A stretch of 13,106 nt of DNA from JAKPPT01 sp964630305 (GCA_964630305.1 CAZVTR010000054.1:1-13106); one strand, 5' to 3'. Counted from the stretch's first letter, positions 1 through 7,393 are shown. A program made the numbers and translations. The notes: generated from the letters alone by a model not told the origin.

Positions 1-156
1 ACACTCCATAGAGGAAGGCTTGGCGCAGGTACGTATAATTTTGTCTGGGACGGCACCAATATGGCTGGGCTTCCTGTTGCTCGCGGCATCTATTTTATTA
101 GAGTAGTCGCACCAGGTATAGACGAAATCCGTAAGGTAATAGTAATTAAAGAATAA
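1..156 (+). CDS. C-terminal end of a secreted/surface protein with a FlgD-like Ig fold (partial, 5' end missing)
   Basis: Frame 1 is open from the window edge to the TAA at 154-156 and gives 51 residues. The peptide has the pattern G-T-Y-x-F-x-W-D-G-T-N, then G-x-P-V-A-x-G-I-Y-F-x-R-V, then a short strand ending in R-K-V-I-V-I-K-E. This is the signature of the FlgD-like Ig domain that caps many large exported proteins, sometimes serving as a sorting signal or spacer. The usual ending is a strand with R-K-hydrophobic repeats, as here. The rest of the protein lies outside the window, so its main function cannot be named. A hairpin follows the stop codon within four bases, suggesting the end of a transcript. 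The domain assignment is from memory of the family pattern; the reading frame is seen directly. Confidence 0.75.
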   Translation, partial: TLHRGRLGAGTYNFVWDGTNMAGLPVARGIYFIRVVAPGIDEIRKVIVIKE

Positions 157-159
157 TAA

Positions 160-188
160 AAGGCTGTCACGCACAAAGTGACAGCCTT
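160..188 (+). terminator. Hairpin after the surface-protein gene, probable terminator
   Basis: A perfect 11-bp inverted repeat (AAGGCTGTCAC and GTGACAGCCTT) encloses a 7-base loop. It starts four bases after the stop codon at 154-156. On the plus strand the following bases are GATTT, a poor U-tract. On the minus strand the bases after the hairpin read as a T-rich run, so it may stop transcription from that side better, for example readthrough from lpdA. Stem strength and position make a terminator role likely; efficiency is unknown. Confidence 0.7.
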
Positions 189-216
189 GATTTAAGACAA
201 GATTTTTAGTTAGGAT
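187..216 (+). promoter_or_regulatory. Weak candidate promoter for ybaK
   Basis: TTGATT at 187-192 (four of six matches to TTGACA) and TAGGAT at 211-216 (four of six to TATAAT) are separated by 18 bases. The -10 box would end 8 bases before the ybaK ATG, making the transcript nearly leaderless, as at dnaE and coaD. The same AGG could instead be a poor Shine-Dalgarno site about 10 bases from the ATG. The -35 overlaps the terminator hairpin by two bases. Confidence 0.3.
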
Positions 217-224
217 TTACTTCC

Positions 225-689
225 ATGGAAACCAATGTAACTCGCCTGCTGGCATCACGAAAAATTGCTTTTGAAGTTAGGACCTATGATGTCGACGAAT
301 CAAATCTTTCTGCGCAGTATGTTGCAGAGAAGATTGGTTTAGAACCCGAACGCGTTTTTAAGACACTCGTTGCAGTAGGAAGCGATGGTGCGCATAGTGT
401 GTTTGTCATTCCTGGTTCATTCGAGCTTAATCTTAAAAAAGCGGCAAAAGCAGCGGGGCAAAAATCAATTGCGATGCTGCCTCTCAAGGACTTAGAATCA
501 GTGACAGGATATGTTAGGGGAGGCTGTTCGCCGATAGGAATGAAGAAGCAATTGCCAACATATATTGATGAAACTGCGCTCATCTGGGAATCGATATCGG
601 TAAGTGCCGGCAAGCGCGGAATACAGGTACTCCTCGCGCCGGCACAGCTTGCAAGCCTTGCGGGTGGTGTGTTTGCCGATCTTATTTAG
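225..689 (+). CDS. ybaK: YbaK/EbsC-family Cys-tRNA(Pro)/aminoacyl-tRNA deacylase
   Basis: This 154-residue protein matches the stand-alone YbaK family, cytosolic enzymes that hydrolyse mischarged tRNA, classically Cys-tRNA(Pro) made in error by prolyl-tRNA synthetase. The N-terminus reads T-N-V-T-R-L-L, typical of the family. The motif V-F-K-T-L-V carries Lys46, the position of the essential lysine in the Haemophilus influenzae enzyme. The glycine-rich G-G-C-S-P-I-G-M-K-K segment (99-108) and the later S-A-G-K-R-G motif (127-132) complete the active-site fold. Length is normal for the family (about 155-160). The ATG at 225 gives the conserved N-terminus directly. It appears monocistronic, between a hairpin and the convergent lpdA, whose stop codon lies 17 bases downstream. 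Exact tRNA specificity cannot be read from sequence, since related proteins edit other aminoacyl-tRNAs. Confidence 0.93.
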   Translation: METNVTRLLASRKIAFEVRTYDVDESNLSAQYVAEKIGLEPERVFKTLVAVGSDGAHSVFVIPGSFELNLKKAAKAAGQKSIAMLPLKDLESVTGYVRGGCSPIGMKKQLPTYIDETALIWESISVSAGKRGIQVLLAPAQLASLAGGVFADLI

Positions 690-706
690 TTCCCAGTGCC
701 ATCGGC

Positions 707-2095
707 TTAATGCAGCTGACTAATGCACGCAATAGCAGTATCATGGATGATTTCGCTCACCGTAGGATGCGGAAACACCGTTCGCGCAATGTCATAGACT
801 GTTGCGCCGTGAGCTAGCGCATACTGCATGCCCCAGATCATTTCACCGGCATAGGGCAGCACTACATGCACCCCAATAACCTTTTGCGTTTGTTTATCAA
901 CAAGCATTTTGCACAGTCCGTGACCCGTCTGTCCCTGTTCCACAAGGAATCGGCCATTCGAACGAGCGGGAATGCTAGCCTTTACAAATTCTATGCCTGC
1001 GGCTTCTGCCTGTGCTTCGGTCATGCCAACGCCGGCGCATTCGGGTTCTCCGTACACAACCCAGGGGAAATAGTTCCAGGGAATGCTTATCCGGGATGTT
1101 TCCGGTTGTTCATTACGTTTTTCGATACCGGCAATAAAGAGTGCCACGGCTCTTCCCATTGCGCTTGCTGTGTGGGCAAGCTGAGCTCTTCCCGTTACGT
1201 CGCCAATTGCCCAGATCCCCGGAACCGATGTTCGGCAGTAATCGTCAACGGTAATGCCTTTGTTAGTGCAGGCTAAGCCCATCGCTTCATAGCGGGACTT
1301 GTCAAAAACTGCTTTTCTGCCTGTAGCAATAAGAATCTTTTCTGCGGTAATAGTGTTTTGCGTCCCTTGTTCTTCAAAAATGACGCTGTTTCCTTGTATT
1401 TCGAGCACCTTAGCTCCTGTGTGAATATCAATAGTGCGGAGCGTGCGCTTATAAACGGCAACGGCTTCTTGATCCATAAAGGGAAGTATTTCAGGTAACA
1501 TTTCTATAACATGAACATCAGTTCCAGCTGATGCAAAAAAGTTTGCAAACTCCATGCCGATAACACCGCCGCCAATAATACAGAGTGATGCAGGGAGCGC
1601 TTCAATGGTGAGTATAGAATCACTCGTGAGGATACAGGGATTATCCGTAATGCCGGGTATGGGAGGGAGCGCAGGCTCTGACCCGCTTGCAATAATTATA
1701 TGTTTCCCTTCTATGATTTCACCAGTTTCTGCAATGGAAACTTTATGCGGTTCAATAACTGTTCCTGTTCCTTTATAGACTGTTATATTGTGTTTTTTCA
1801 TTAAAAACTCAATGCCTTGAACCAGCTTGGAAACACTCTGATTTTTCCAGTTCATGAGTGCCGGAAAATCAAGCTGGACATGCTCTGCAGAGACGCCAAA
1901 CTGACTGCTGTGCTGCGCATGCTTAAAAAGCTTGACGCTGTTCAGCATGCTTTTTGTAGGAATGCATCCCCGGTTAAGGCAGGTTCCGCCCAGTGCATCT
2001 TTCTCGATGAGCGCTGTGGTAAGTCCTAAAAGTCCTGCTTCTTCTGCAGCCACATATCCGCCGGGACCACCCCCGATGATAATTGCATCAAACAT
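707..2095 (-). CDS. lpdA: Dihydrolipoyl dehydrogenase (E3)
   Basis: This FAD-dependent pyridine-nucleotide disulfide oxidoreductase (462 residues from this start) reoxidises dihydrolipoamide to lipoamide with NAD+ in 2-oxoacid dehydrogenase and glycine cleavage complexes. Seen in order: the FAD Rossmann motif G-G-G-P-G-G near residues 8-13; the redox-active pair in G-G-T-C-L-N-R-G-C-I-P-T-K (Cys39 and Cys44); the NAD-binding G-G-G-V-I-G-M-E-F; the second FAD motif A-I-G-D-V; and the C-terminal H-P-T-V-S-E with the His443-Glu448 dyad. The H-P-T-x-S-E ending with this cysteine spacing separates it from glutathione and mercuric reductases. Two ATGs are adjacent. The GGAGG at 2100-2104 lies 1 base from the first (2098) and 4 from the second (2095), so I prefer the second; starting at 2098 adds one Met. 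No E1/E2 or glycine-cleavage gene is in the window, so its complex is unknown. It is divergent from dnaE and convergent with ybaK. Confidence 0.95.
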   Translation of the reverse strand: MFDAIIIGGGPGGYVAAEEAGLLGLTTALIEKDALGGTCLNRGCIPTKSMLNSVKLFKHAQHSSQFGVSAEHVQLDFPALMNWKNQSVSKLVQGIEFLMKKHNITVYKGTGTVIEPHKVSIAETGEIIEGKHIIIASGSEPALPPIPGITDNPCILTSDSILTIEALPASLCIIGGGVIGMEFANFFASAGTDVHVIEMLPEILPFMDQEAVAVYKRTLRTIDIHTGAKVLEIQGNSVIFEEQGTQNTITAEKILIATGRKAVFDKSRYEAMGLACTNKGITVDDYCRTSVPGIWAIGDVTGRAQLAHTASAMGRAVALFIAGIEKRNEQPETSRISIPWNYFPWVVYGEPECAGVGMTEAQAEAAGIEFVKASIPARSNGRFLVEQGQTGHGLCKMLVDKQTQKVIGVHVVLPYAGEMIWGMQYALAHGATVYDIARTVFPHPTVSEIIHDTAIACISQLH

Positions 2096-2101
2096 CATAC
2101 C

Positions 2102-2118
2102 TCCTTATTTTATAAGGA
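2102..2118. promoter_or_regulatory. Small inverted repeat overlapping the lpdA ribosome binding site
   Basis: TCCTTAT (2102-2108) and ATAAGGA (2112-2118) form a perfect 7-bp inverted repeat with a 3-base loop. On the lpdA transcript the 3' arm includes the Shine-Dalgarno bases AAGGA, so folding would partly hide the ribosome site. The stem is AT-rich and weak. It could also be a DNA operator. Function is inferred only from position. Confidence 0.35.
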
Positions 2119-2184
2119 AATAGTCTCGTGCACTATTCCTCAGAACATATTTTTATACAGCGATTGTATCAAAGACTGCTCTAC

Positions 2185-2213
2185 TTTACCAGTAGAACGC
2201 TCCCTGCTATACT
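2185..2213 (+). promoter_or_regulatory. dnaE promoter (extended -10), predicting a leaderless mRNA
   Basis: TTTACC at 2185-2190 and TATACT at 2208-2213 are separated by exactly 17 bases, and the -10 is preceded by TGC, an extended -10 element. Initiation 6-8 bases past the -10 would fall at about 2219-2221, on or next to the A of the dnaE ATG at 2221. No Shine-Dalgarno sequence precedes that ATG. The promoter match is seen in sequence; leaderless initiation is inference. Confidence 0.6.
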
Positions 2214-2220
2214 TTTTGCT

Positions 2221-5200
2221 ATGTCGTTCGTTCATCTTCACAACCATACCGATTATTCACTTCTCGATGGAGCTGCAAGCATTGATTCGCTCGTGAAAAA
2301 GGCTAAGAGCTTAGGCCAGCCTGGTCTTGCCATAACTGACCATGGCAATTTGTTTGGCGCGTATCTTTTTTACAAGGCATGCAAAGAGCAGGGAATAAAT
2401 CCTATTATAGGATGTGAATTTTATGTTGCACCGCACTCGCGTCATGAAAAAAAAGGTTCAGAGTCGGGGAATAAATACTATCATCTCATTCTCCTGGCTA
2501 AAAATGAAGCAGGTTATCGTAACTTAATGTATCTCAATACCTATTCATATCTTGAAGGGTTTTACTATAAACCGCGCATCGATTGGGAACTTTTAGAACG
2601 GTATCATGACAACCTCATTTGCAGCACAGCCTGTATTGCTGGTGAAATTCCTTCCCTTATTATAGAAAACAAACACAAAGAAGCAGAAGCGCTTATTTTT
2701 AAATACCGCGAGCTCTTTGGAAAAGAAAACTTTTTTCTTGAATTGCAAAATCACGGCATTAAAGAAGAATACCTTGTAAACAAAGCGCTAGTAGAAATTG
2801 GTCAACGCAATGGGATTCCGCTCATAGCCACAAACGACATCCACTATACCGAGAAATCTGACGCAGAAGCTCACGATGTTTTGCTCTGCATTGGCACCAA
2901 TACAAAGGTCACCGATGAAAAGCGTATGCGTTTTCCCGGTGATGAGTTCTATCTTAAAACTGAAGAGGAAATGCAAAAGCTCTTTAGTGAAGTGCCGGAA
3001 GCTCTGTCAAACACATTGCTTATAAACGAAATGGTGTCAATAAAATTCCCAGCGCCAGGCCCCTTGCTTCCAGAATACACGATTCCTGAAGAGTTTACTC
3101 CTGAGCTCCGTGTCCAGAATGAAGCCAATGTTGCAAGAATTGAGAAGCGCTATGATGCTATGAGCAATGAGGTTATTGTTCGCTGGGATCCCCGCGCCGG
3201 TAAAGTAGAAACCAATGAGCTTGCGAATGATATCCGCAGTAAACTTGCGGAGCGGCTCAAAGATCCGGTTACCCACTATCTTGTCTGGCTTTCAAATAAG
3301 GGGCTTTCTGAGCGTTATCAAACTATAACGCAAGAGCTTATCGATAGGCTTGATTATGAGCTTTCTATTATTATTTTTATGGATTTTGTCGGTTACTTTC
3401 TTATAGTGGCAGATTTTATACGGTGGGCAAAACGCAATGGCATACTTGTCGGTCCTGGCCGCGGTTCTGGCGCAGGATCGCTAGTGGCATACGCTATACA
3501 AATAACAAATATCGACCCGATAAAGTATGACCTCCTCTTTGAGCGGTTCCTCAATCCAGAACGAATTTCTATGCCAGATTTTGATGTCGACTTTTGCTAC
3601 GAAAACCGTGAGCGTGTTATTAACTACGTTAAAGAAAAATACGGTGCAAGCTCAGTAGGGCAGATTATAACCTTTGGTACGCTTAAAGCTAAAGCCGTTG
3701 TAAAAGATGTAGCACGCGCGCTCGGTATCGGATTTGATGAAGCGAACAGTATCACCGATTTAGTTCCCGAAGAACAAAAAATTACAATTGACAAAGCTAT
3801 AGAATTATCACCAGCGCTCGTAGAAAAAGCACAGGACCCCAGGTATCAAAAACTCTTTGAGATTGCTCGCAAGCTGGAAAATAAACGCCGCAATGCGAGT
3901 ACGCATGCTTCCGGTGTTGTTATCGGTAAGTGGGAGCTTATAGATTTTGTGCCGCTCTATAAAGACCCAAAATCCGGTGCAGTATTAACACAGTTTACAA
4001 TGGATCAGATTGAAGCATGCGGCCTTGTGAAAATGGATTTCCTCGGATTAAAAACGCTCACACTCATAGGAAATACGCTTGCGCTCATAAAAGCATCGCG
4101 CGGAATCGATATCGATATAGAAAAAATACCGCAGGATGATGATGCAACCTTTGATATGCTCGGTGAAGGGAAGAGTGTCTGTGTGTTCCAGTTTGAATCT
4201 GAGGGCATGCAGCAAATTTTAATGCAGGCAAAACCGCGCACCATAGAAGAACTCATTGCGTTAAATGCGCTGTACCGCCCTGGGCCTATGGCGTACATCC
4301 CGCAGTTTATCGATTGCAAGTTTGGCAGAAAGCCTATTGTGTACCCGCATCCGTCGCTTGAGAAGTACCTTAAAAAAACTTATGGTGTCATTGTGTATCA
4401 AGAGCAGGTCATGCAGGTTGCGCAGGAAATAGCCGGTTACTCGCTCGGACGAGCAGATGTTCTTCGCCGCGCTATGGGTAAGAAAAAAGCCGATGTCCTT
4501 GCGCAGGAAGAAAAGCCCTTTATTGAAGGCGCTGTCAAAAAAGGTTACAAAGCAGAAGATGCAAAACGTATTTTTGATATTCTTGTGCCATTTGCCGAGT
4601 ATGGTTTTAATAAAAGCCATGCTGCAGCATATGCAATTTTAGCATACGAGACTGCCTGGCTCAAAGCGCACTATCCTGCGGAGTTTTTAGCCGCAAACCT
4701 TACAAATGAAGTAAACAACATAGAAAAATTAACGCAATATATAGCGGAAGCCAGAGCATTTGGAATTAAAGTAAAAGCTCCGCATGTGAATATCAGTGAA
4801 GATAAATTTACGGTAAACAATGGCGAAATTGTCTATGGCCTCATTGGCATAAAGGGAGTAGGAGAGAATGTAGCAGAGCTCATCGTTAAAACACGGCAAA
4901 AGGGCGGCGCATACAAAGACTTCCTGGATTTTCTTGAACGAGTAGGCATTAAAGCCTGCAATAAGCGTACACTCGAATTTTTAATAAAAACAGGCTGTTT
5001 TGACGGTTTAGGACATAATCGGAGAGAACTGCTCCTCAATCTTGAAAAAGCAGTGAGTTATATAGAAAAGAAACTCGAAATATGCGAAACAGGCAACCTC
5101 TTTGATATTAACAGCTGTGAAGGGTTTCCTCCATTTGTGTGGGAATCAGTTGAAGAGTTCAGCTATCAGGAATTGCTCAAGTTTGAAAAAGAATACCTAG

Positions 5201-5790
5201 GGTTTTACTTTTCAGGACATCCGCTTGATGAGTACCGACAGCTCTATGAACGGTGCAACTCAGTGGATTTTAATCATCCGGAACGCTCCTCAGCCTCAAA
5301 AGAATATACTCTCATTGGTCAATTAATTGATTTTAAGGAAATCCGGAGCAAAACCGGAAAACCAATGGCGCTTGGTAAAATTGAAGGTTATGAAGGCGTT
5401 ATGGATATTGTGGTTTTTGAGAAAGAGCTTGAGCAATTTAGAAATAAATTTGTTCTCGATGCTATAATGTTTTTGGCAGGCTCCATAGATCCTTCGAGAA
5501 ACAGACTCTCATTCAAAGTTACAAAAGTTCTTGAAGCGAGTGACCTTAAGCAAAAGAGTATCCGTGAATTACATATAACTCTCACAAAGATTGAGAGCGA
5601 AGATGCCTTAGATGCATTAAAGGAAATTCTCATGGAAGAGCGCGGGCAGTGCTCGATTTTTTTCCATGTTCCGGAGAATAACCATATGGTTCTAGTAAAG
5701 GCCAATAATGCATTGAGCTGTTCTGCGAATAATGACTTGCTGGGCAGAATAAAAACACTCCCTGTGGTACAGGATGCTTGGTTTGATTAA
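2221..5790 (+). CDS. dnaE: DNA polymerase III alpha subunit (replicative polymerase)
   Basis: A C-family polymerase of 1189 residues (E. coli DnaE is 1160), the chain-synthesising subunit of the replisome. The PHP domain comes first: H5-x-H7, D40-H41, E66, H88, C138, D206 and H208 look like an intact metal-binding set. E. coli has lost several of these, so PHP proofreading is possible here. The palm has G-R-G-S-G-A-G-S and P-D-F-D-V-D-F, with catalytic Asp453 and Asp455. The third Asp is in K-M-D-F-L-G-L (Asp606). The Y-G-F-N-K-S-H-A-A-A-Y-A finger segment, a helix-hairpin-helix (I-K-G-V-G-E-N) and a C-terminal OB fold follow. A possible clamp-binding peptide is near 956-962 (E-T-G-N-L-F-D). 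Residues about 296-350 look like an insertion against typical DnaE. The start is the ATG giving M-S-F-V-H-L-H-N-H; the GTG extension from 2128 resembles no DnaE. The gene is convergent with the HAD gene, 7 bases apart. Confidence 0.97.
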   Translation: MSFVHLHNHTDYSLLDGAASIDSLVKKAKSLGQPGLAITDHGNLFGAYLFYKACKEQGINPIIGCEFYVAPHSRHEKKGSESGNKYYHLILLAKNEAGYRNLMYLNTYSYLEGFYYKPRIDWELLERYHDNLICSTACIAGEIPSLIIENKHKEAEALIFKYRELFGKENFFLELQNHGIKEEYLVNKALVEIGQRNGIPLIATNDIHYTEKSDAEAHDVLLCIGTNTKVTDEKRMRFPGDEFYLKTEEEMQKLFSEVPEALSNTLLINEMVSIKFPAPGPLLPEYTIPEEFTPELRVQNEANVARIEKRYDAMSNEVIVRWDPRAGKVETNELANDIRSKLAERLKDPVTHYLVWLSNKGLSERYQTITQELIDRLDYELSIIIFMDFVGYFLIVADFIRWAKRNGILVGPGRGSGAGSLVAYAIQITNIDPIKYDLLFERFLNPERISMPDFDVDFCYENRERVINYVKEKYGASSVGQIITFGTLKAKAVVKDVARALGIGFDEANSITDLVPEEQKITIDKAIELSPALVEKAQDPRYQKLFEIARKLENKRRNASTHASGVVIGKWELIDFVPLYKDPKSGAVLTQFTMDQIEACGLVKMDFLGLKTLTLIGNTLALIKASRGIDIDIEKIPQDDDATFDMLGEGKSVCVFQFESEGMQQILMQAKPRTIEELIALNALYRPGPMAYIPQFIDCKFGRKPIVYPHPSLEKYLKKTYGVIVYQEQVMQVAQEIAGYSLGRADVLRRAMGKKKADVLAQEEKPFIEGAVKKGYKAEDAKRIFDILVPFAEYGFNKSHAAAYAILAYETAWLKAHYPAEFLAANLTNEVNNIEKLTQYIAEARAFGIKVKAPHVNISEDKFTVNNGEIVYGLIGIKGVGENVAELIVKTRQKGGAYKDFLDFLERVGIKACNKRTLEFLIKTGCFDGLGHNRRELLLNLEKAVSYIEKKLEICETGNLFDINSCEGFPPFVWESVEEFSYQELLKFEKEYLGFYFSGHPLDEYRQLYERCNSVDFNHPERSSASKEYTLIGQLIDFKEIRSKTGKPMALGKIEGYEGVMDIVVFEKELEQFRNKFVLDAIMFLAGSIDPSRNRLSFKVTKVLEASDLKQKSIRELHITLTKIESEDALDALKEILMEERGQCSIFFHVPENNHMVLVKANNALSCSANNDLLGRIKTLPVVQDAWFD

Positions 5791-5797
5791 GACTGGC

Positions 5798-6481
5798 TTA
5801 GCGGTGAGCAAAAATGTAGGCTTCGAGCTCTTTGTACGAGGCAAACACAAAGTCGGCTTGTGATCGTTTCCAGCCTCTGCTAATGAGCGCAGTCTGCATC
5901 CCGGCAGCCTTTGCGCCGGCTACATCATACTTTTCTGAATTGCCCACATAGAGGATATGCTCAGGAGCAACGCCGAGCGCATCCGAAAACCGGATGAATG
6001 GTTCGGAAAATGGTTTGAGTCTTCCGGTTGCTTCACTCGTCATGATTACGTTGAAGTAGTCTTTTATAGTAAGATATTCGAGTTTAGTTTCTGCAGGAAA
6101 ATCGGAAAGCGCGCCCGTGGGTATTCCGGCATGCTGGAGAGAGTTTAATAGTGTCTCTACTCCATCGAACAGTTTGATATACTTAAACATGGTCTCTGAT
6201 TTTTGATAAATACAGGATTCCATCACAGTAAAAATAGCATCGGATGAGCCGCCAAAAATTTTTGCAAGCACTTCCGCTTCTTTTTGGTGAAACTCAAGGA
6301 CGCTTGTAACAGTCTCAAACCCATATGCTCGCACAAAAGAATCGTTGCGCAGTTGGATACGGAGCCAATTATACCTGAGGAGGAATACAAGGTGTCCAAT
6401 TGTTTTCGGCACCATCTTAAAATAGAGCGAGGATGAAGGATACAGCGTACCATCAATATCAAAACCAACAGCCTTAATCAT
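5798..6481 (-). CDS. HAD-superfamily phosphatase (phosphoglycolate phosphatase-like)
   Basis: The 227-residue product has the HAD catalytic motifs. Motif I is F-D8-I-D10-G-T, with the nucleophile Asp8 and acid/base Asp10. Motif II is Ser126 in A-L-S-D-F. Motif III is Lys156 in G-R-L-K-P. Motif IV is G-N-S-E-K-Y-D-V, with Asp186. The alpha-helical segment between motif I and II (about 14-100) suggests a C1 cap, as in phosphoglycolate phosphatase, beta-phosphoglucomutase and pyrimidine nucleotidase relatives. The substrate cannot be told from these motifs. It is probably cytosolic; the hydrophobic stretch near 29-40 sits in the cap and is short. The start at 6481 gives M-I-K-A-V-G-F-D-I-D-G-T directly, and upstream in-frame starts give no family match. 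A promoter lies 10 bases upstream and no Shine-Dalgarno is visible. It is divergent from coaX and convergent with dnaE. Confidence 0.85.
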   Translation of the reverse strand: MIKAVGFDIDGTLYPSSSLYFKMVPKTIGHLVFLLRYNWLRIQLRNDSFVRAYGFETVTSVLEFHQKEAEVLAKIFGGSSDAIFTVMESCIYQKSETMFKYIKLFDGVETLLNSLQHAGIPTGALSDFPAETKLEYLTIKDYFNVIMTSEATGRLKPFSEPFIRFSDALGVAPEHILYVGNSEKYDVAGAKAAGMQTALISRGWKRSQADFVFASYKELEAYIFAHR

Positions 6482-6491
6482 GACAGGTATG

Positions 6492-6520
6492 TTTATACAA
6501 TATAATACTGACAATGTCGA
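6492..6520 (-). promoter_or_regulatory. Promoter of the HAD gene, predicting a near-leaderless mRNA
   Basis: Reading the minus strand, TCGACA (6520-6515, five of six matches to TTGACA) and TATAAA (6497-6492, five of six to TATAAT) are separated by 17 bases. The -10 ends 10 bases before the ATG at 6481, so initiation 6-8 bases downstream leaves a leader of only 2-4 bases. There is no Shine-Dalgarno site in between. Confidence 0.55.
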
Positions 6521-6531
6521 TATCATGTATA

Positions 6532-6561
6532 TTGACAAAAAGAGCACTTTTGTTCGAAGAT
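6532..6561 (+). promoter_or_regulatory. Candidate promoter for coaX
   Basis: A perfect TTGACA at 6532-6537 is followed after 18 bases by GAAGAT (6556-6561), a poor -10 (three of six). If used, initiation would fall near the coaX ATG at 6568, again leaderless. TATATT at 6528-6533 could be an alternative -10, with CTGACA 14 bases upstream, giving a leader of about 28 bases without a Shine-Dalgarno. The -35 is convincing, the -10 is not. Confidence 0.35.
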
Positions 6562-6567
6562 GATACC

Positions 6568-7326
6568 ATGCAGTTTGTTTTAGACGTAGGTAACACAAAT
6601 ATTGTCGGCGGTGTCTTTGACGGGGACAGGCTTATGTCAACTTTAAGGATTCGTACCGTGCCGGGCAAAACAGAAGATGAGTATGGAGTCATCGTAAAGG
6701 CACTGCTTGCCGAGCGCTCTGTCGATTTTGCGCGCATTGATACAGTGCTCATTAGCTCTGTTGTGCCTCAGCTTACAGGTGCCATGCAAAAACTCTGTGT
6801 GCATCTCTTTCAAAAACAGCCGCTCATCATGGGGCCTGCACTGTACAGGAAATTGCCTGTGGAAGTCATTGCTCCCGATGAAATTGGTGCAGACTTAGTT
6901 GCCAACTCGTTTGCGGCATGGAAACTGTGTTCGACGGCTTGTCTTATTGTCGATTTTGGCACAGCGCTTACGTTTACCGCGGTTGATGCATCAGGGAAAA
7001 TAGTCGGCGTTGCGATTGCGCCTGGCCTTGCTACCGCAGTATCGTCGCTCTCATCGGCAACCGCTCAGCTTCCCGTGGTCCCGCTCGAAGCGCCGCAAAG
7101 TGTTCTTGGTAAAAACACCATTCAGGCAATTCAGTCCGGCATTGTGCTTGGATACGCTGGCCTTGTTGAAAATATGGTTACCCGCTTTAAAAAAGAAATG
7201 GGAGCGCTCACTGTCATAGCAACAGGCGGCCTTCACAGAGTCGTGGCTCCGCATGTCAGTGTTTTTAACCGCATCGAGCCGGATCTCACCTTGATTGGTC
7301 TCAACCTCATCTGCGGTGTGTTCTAG
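6568..7326 (+). CDS. coaX: Type III pantothenate kinase
   Basis: CoaX phosphorylates pantothenate with ATP, the first step of coenzyme A synthesis, in the cytosol. The 252 residues carry the family's ASKHA-fold features. The N-terminal phosphate loop is L-D6-V-G-N-T-N with Asp6. The segment D-E-I-G-A-D109 supplies the likely catalytic Asp109. The second phosphate motif is V-D-F-G-T-A-L-T (128-135), and the adenosine region is A-T-G-G-L (218-222). Most CoaX proteins read G-A-D-R here; this one reads G-A-D-L, a departure at the Arg. Length is typical (about 250-260). The ATG at 6568 gives the expected M-Q-F-V-L-D-V-G-N-T; the ORF extends 18 codons upstream without family resemblance. No Shine-Dalgarno site is visible. 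It is divergent from the HAD gene and convergent with rnc. coaD, step four of the pathway, is 1.6 kb away on the other strand. Confidence 0.93.
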   Translation: MQFVLDVGNTNIVGGVFDGDRLMSTLRIRTVPGKTEDEYGVIVKALLAERSVDFARIDTVLISSVVPQLTGAMQKLCVHLFQKQPLIMGPALYRKLPVEVIAPDEIGADLVANSFAAWKLCSTACLIVDFGTALTFTAVDASGKIVGVAIAPGLATAVSSLSSATAQLPVVPLEAPQSVLGKNTIQAIQSGIVLGYAGLVENMVTRFKKEMGALTVIATGGLHRVVAPHVSVFNRIEPDLTLIGLNLICGVF

Positions 7327-7393
7327 TGTCTCAAAGCCTGTGATGGTTGGCTTGAGCATTTCATGGTATGATGATAGGCAGGCAGAGACACTA
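7324..7393. repeat. Inverted repeat spanning both stop codons of convergent coaX and rnc
   Basis: TAGTGTCTC (7324-7332) and GAGACACTA (7385-7393) are perfect 9-base complements enclosing 52 bases. The left arm begins with the TAG stop of coaX and the right arm ends with the complement of the TAG stop of rnc. Inside, AGCC/GGCT and CTCA/TGAG can pair with a one-base bulge (about 7330-7355). This could be a bidirectional end-of-transcript structure, but neither side has a U-tract, so it is not a classical terminator. Confidence 0.4.

Noticed and set aside
675..706. 6-bp inverted repeat GCCGAT/ATCGGC between ybaK and lpdA stops
   Set aside because: Short arms with a 20-base loop and no U-tract. 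Chance occurrence is likely, so it is not called a terminator.
866..1276. 136-codon plus-strand ORF inside lpdA
   Set aside because: Antisense to a clear lpdA. The peptide has no family features and looks like a codon-structure shadow.
2128..2220. GTG-started N-terminal extension of dnaE
   Set aside because: The 31 extra residues match no DnaE N-terminus and the region contains the dnaE promoter. M-S-F-V-H-L-H-N-H at 2221 is the canonical start.
4261..4620. 119-codon minus-strand ORF inside dnaE
   Set aside because: Fully antisense to conserved DnaE coding sequence, with no ribosome site or recognisable motif.
6501..6506. Plus-strand TATAAT between the HAD gene and coaX
   Set aside because: A -35-like ATGACA lies 15 bases upstream, inside the HAD start. 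The resulting 50-base leader has no Shine-Dalgarno. The perfect TTGACA at 6532 is a better candidate.
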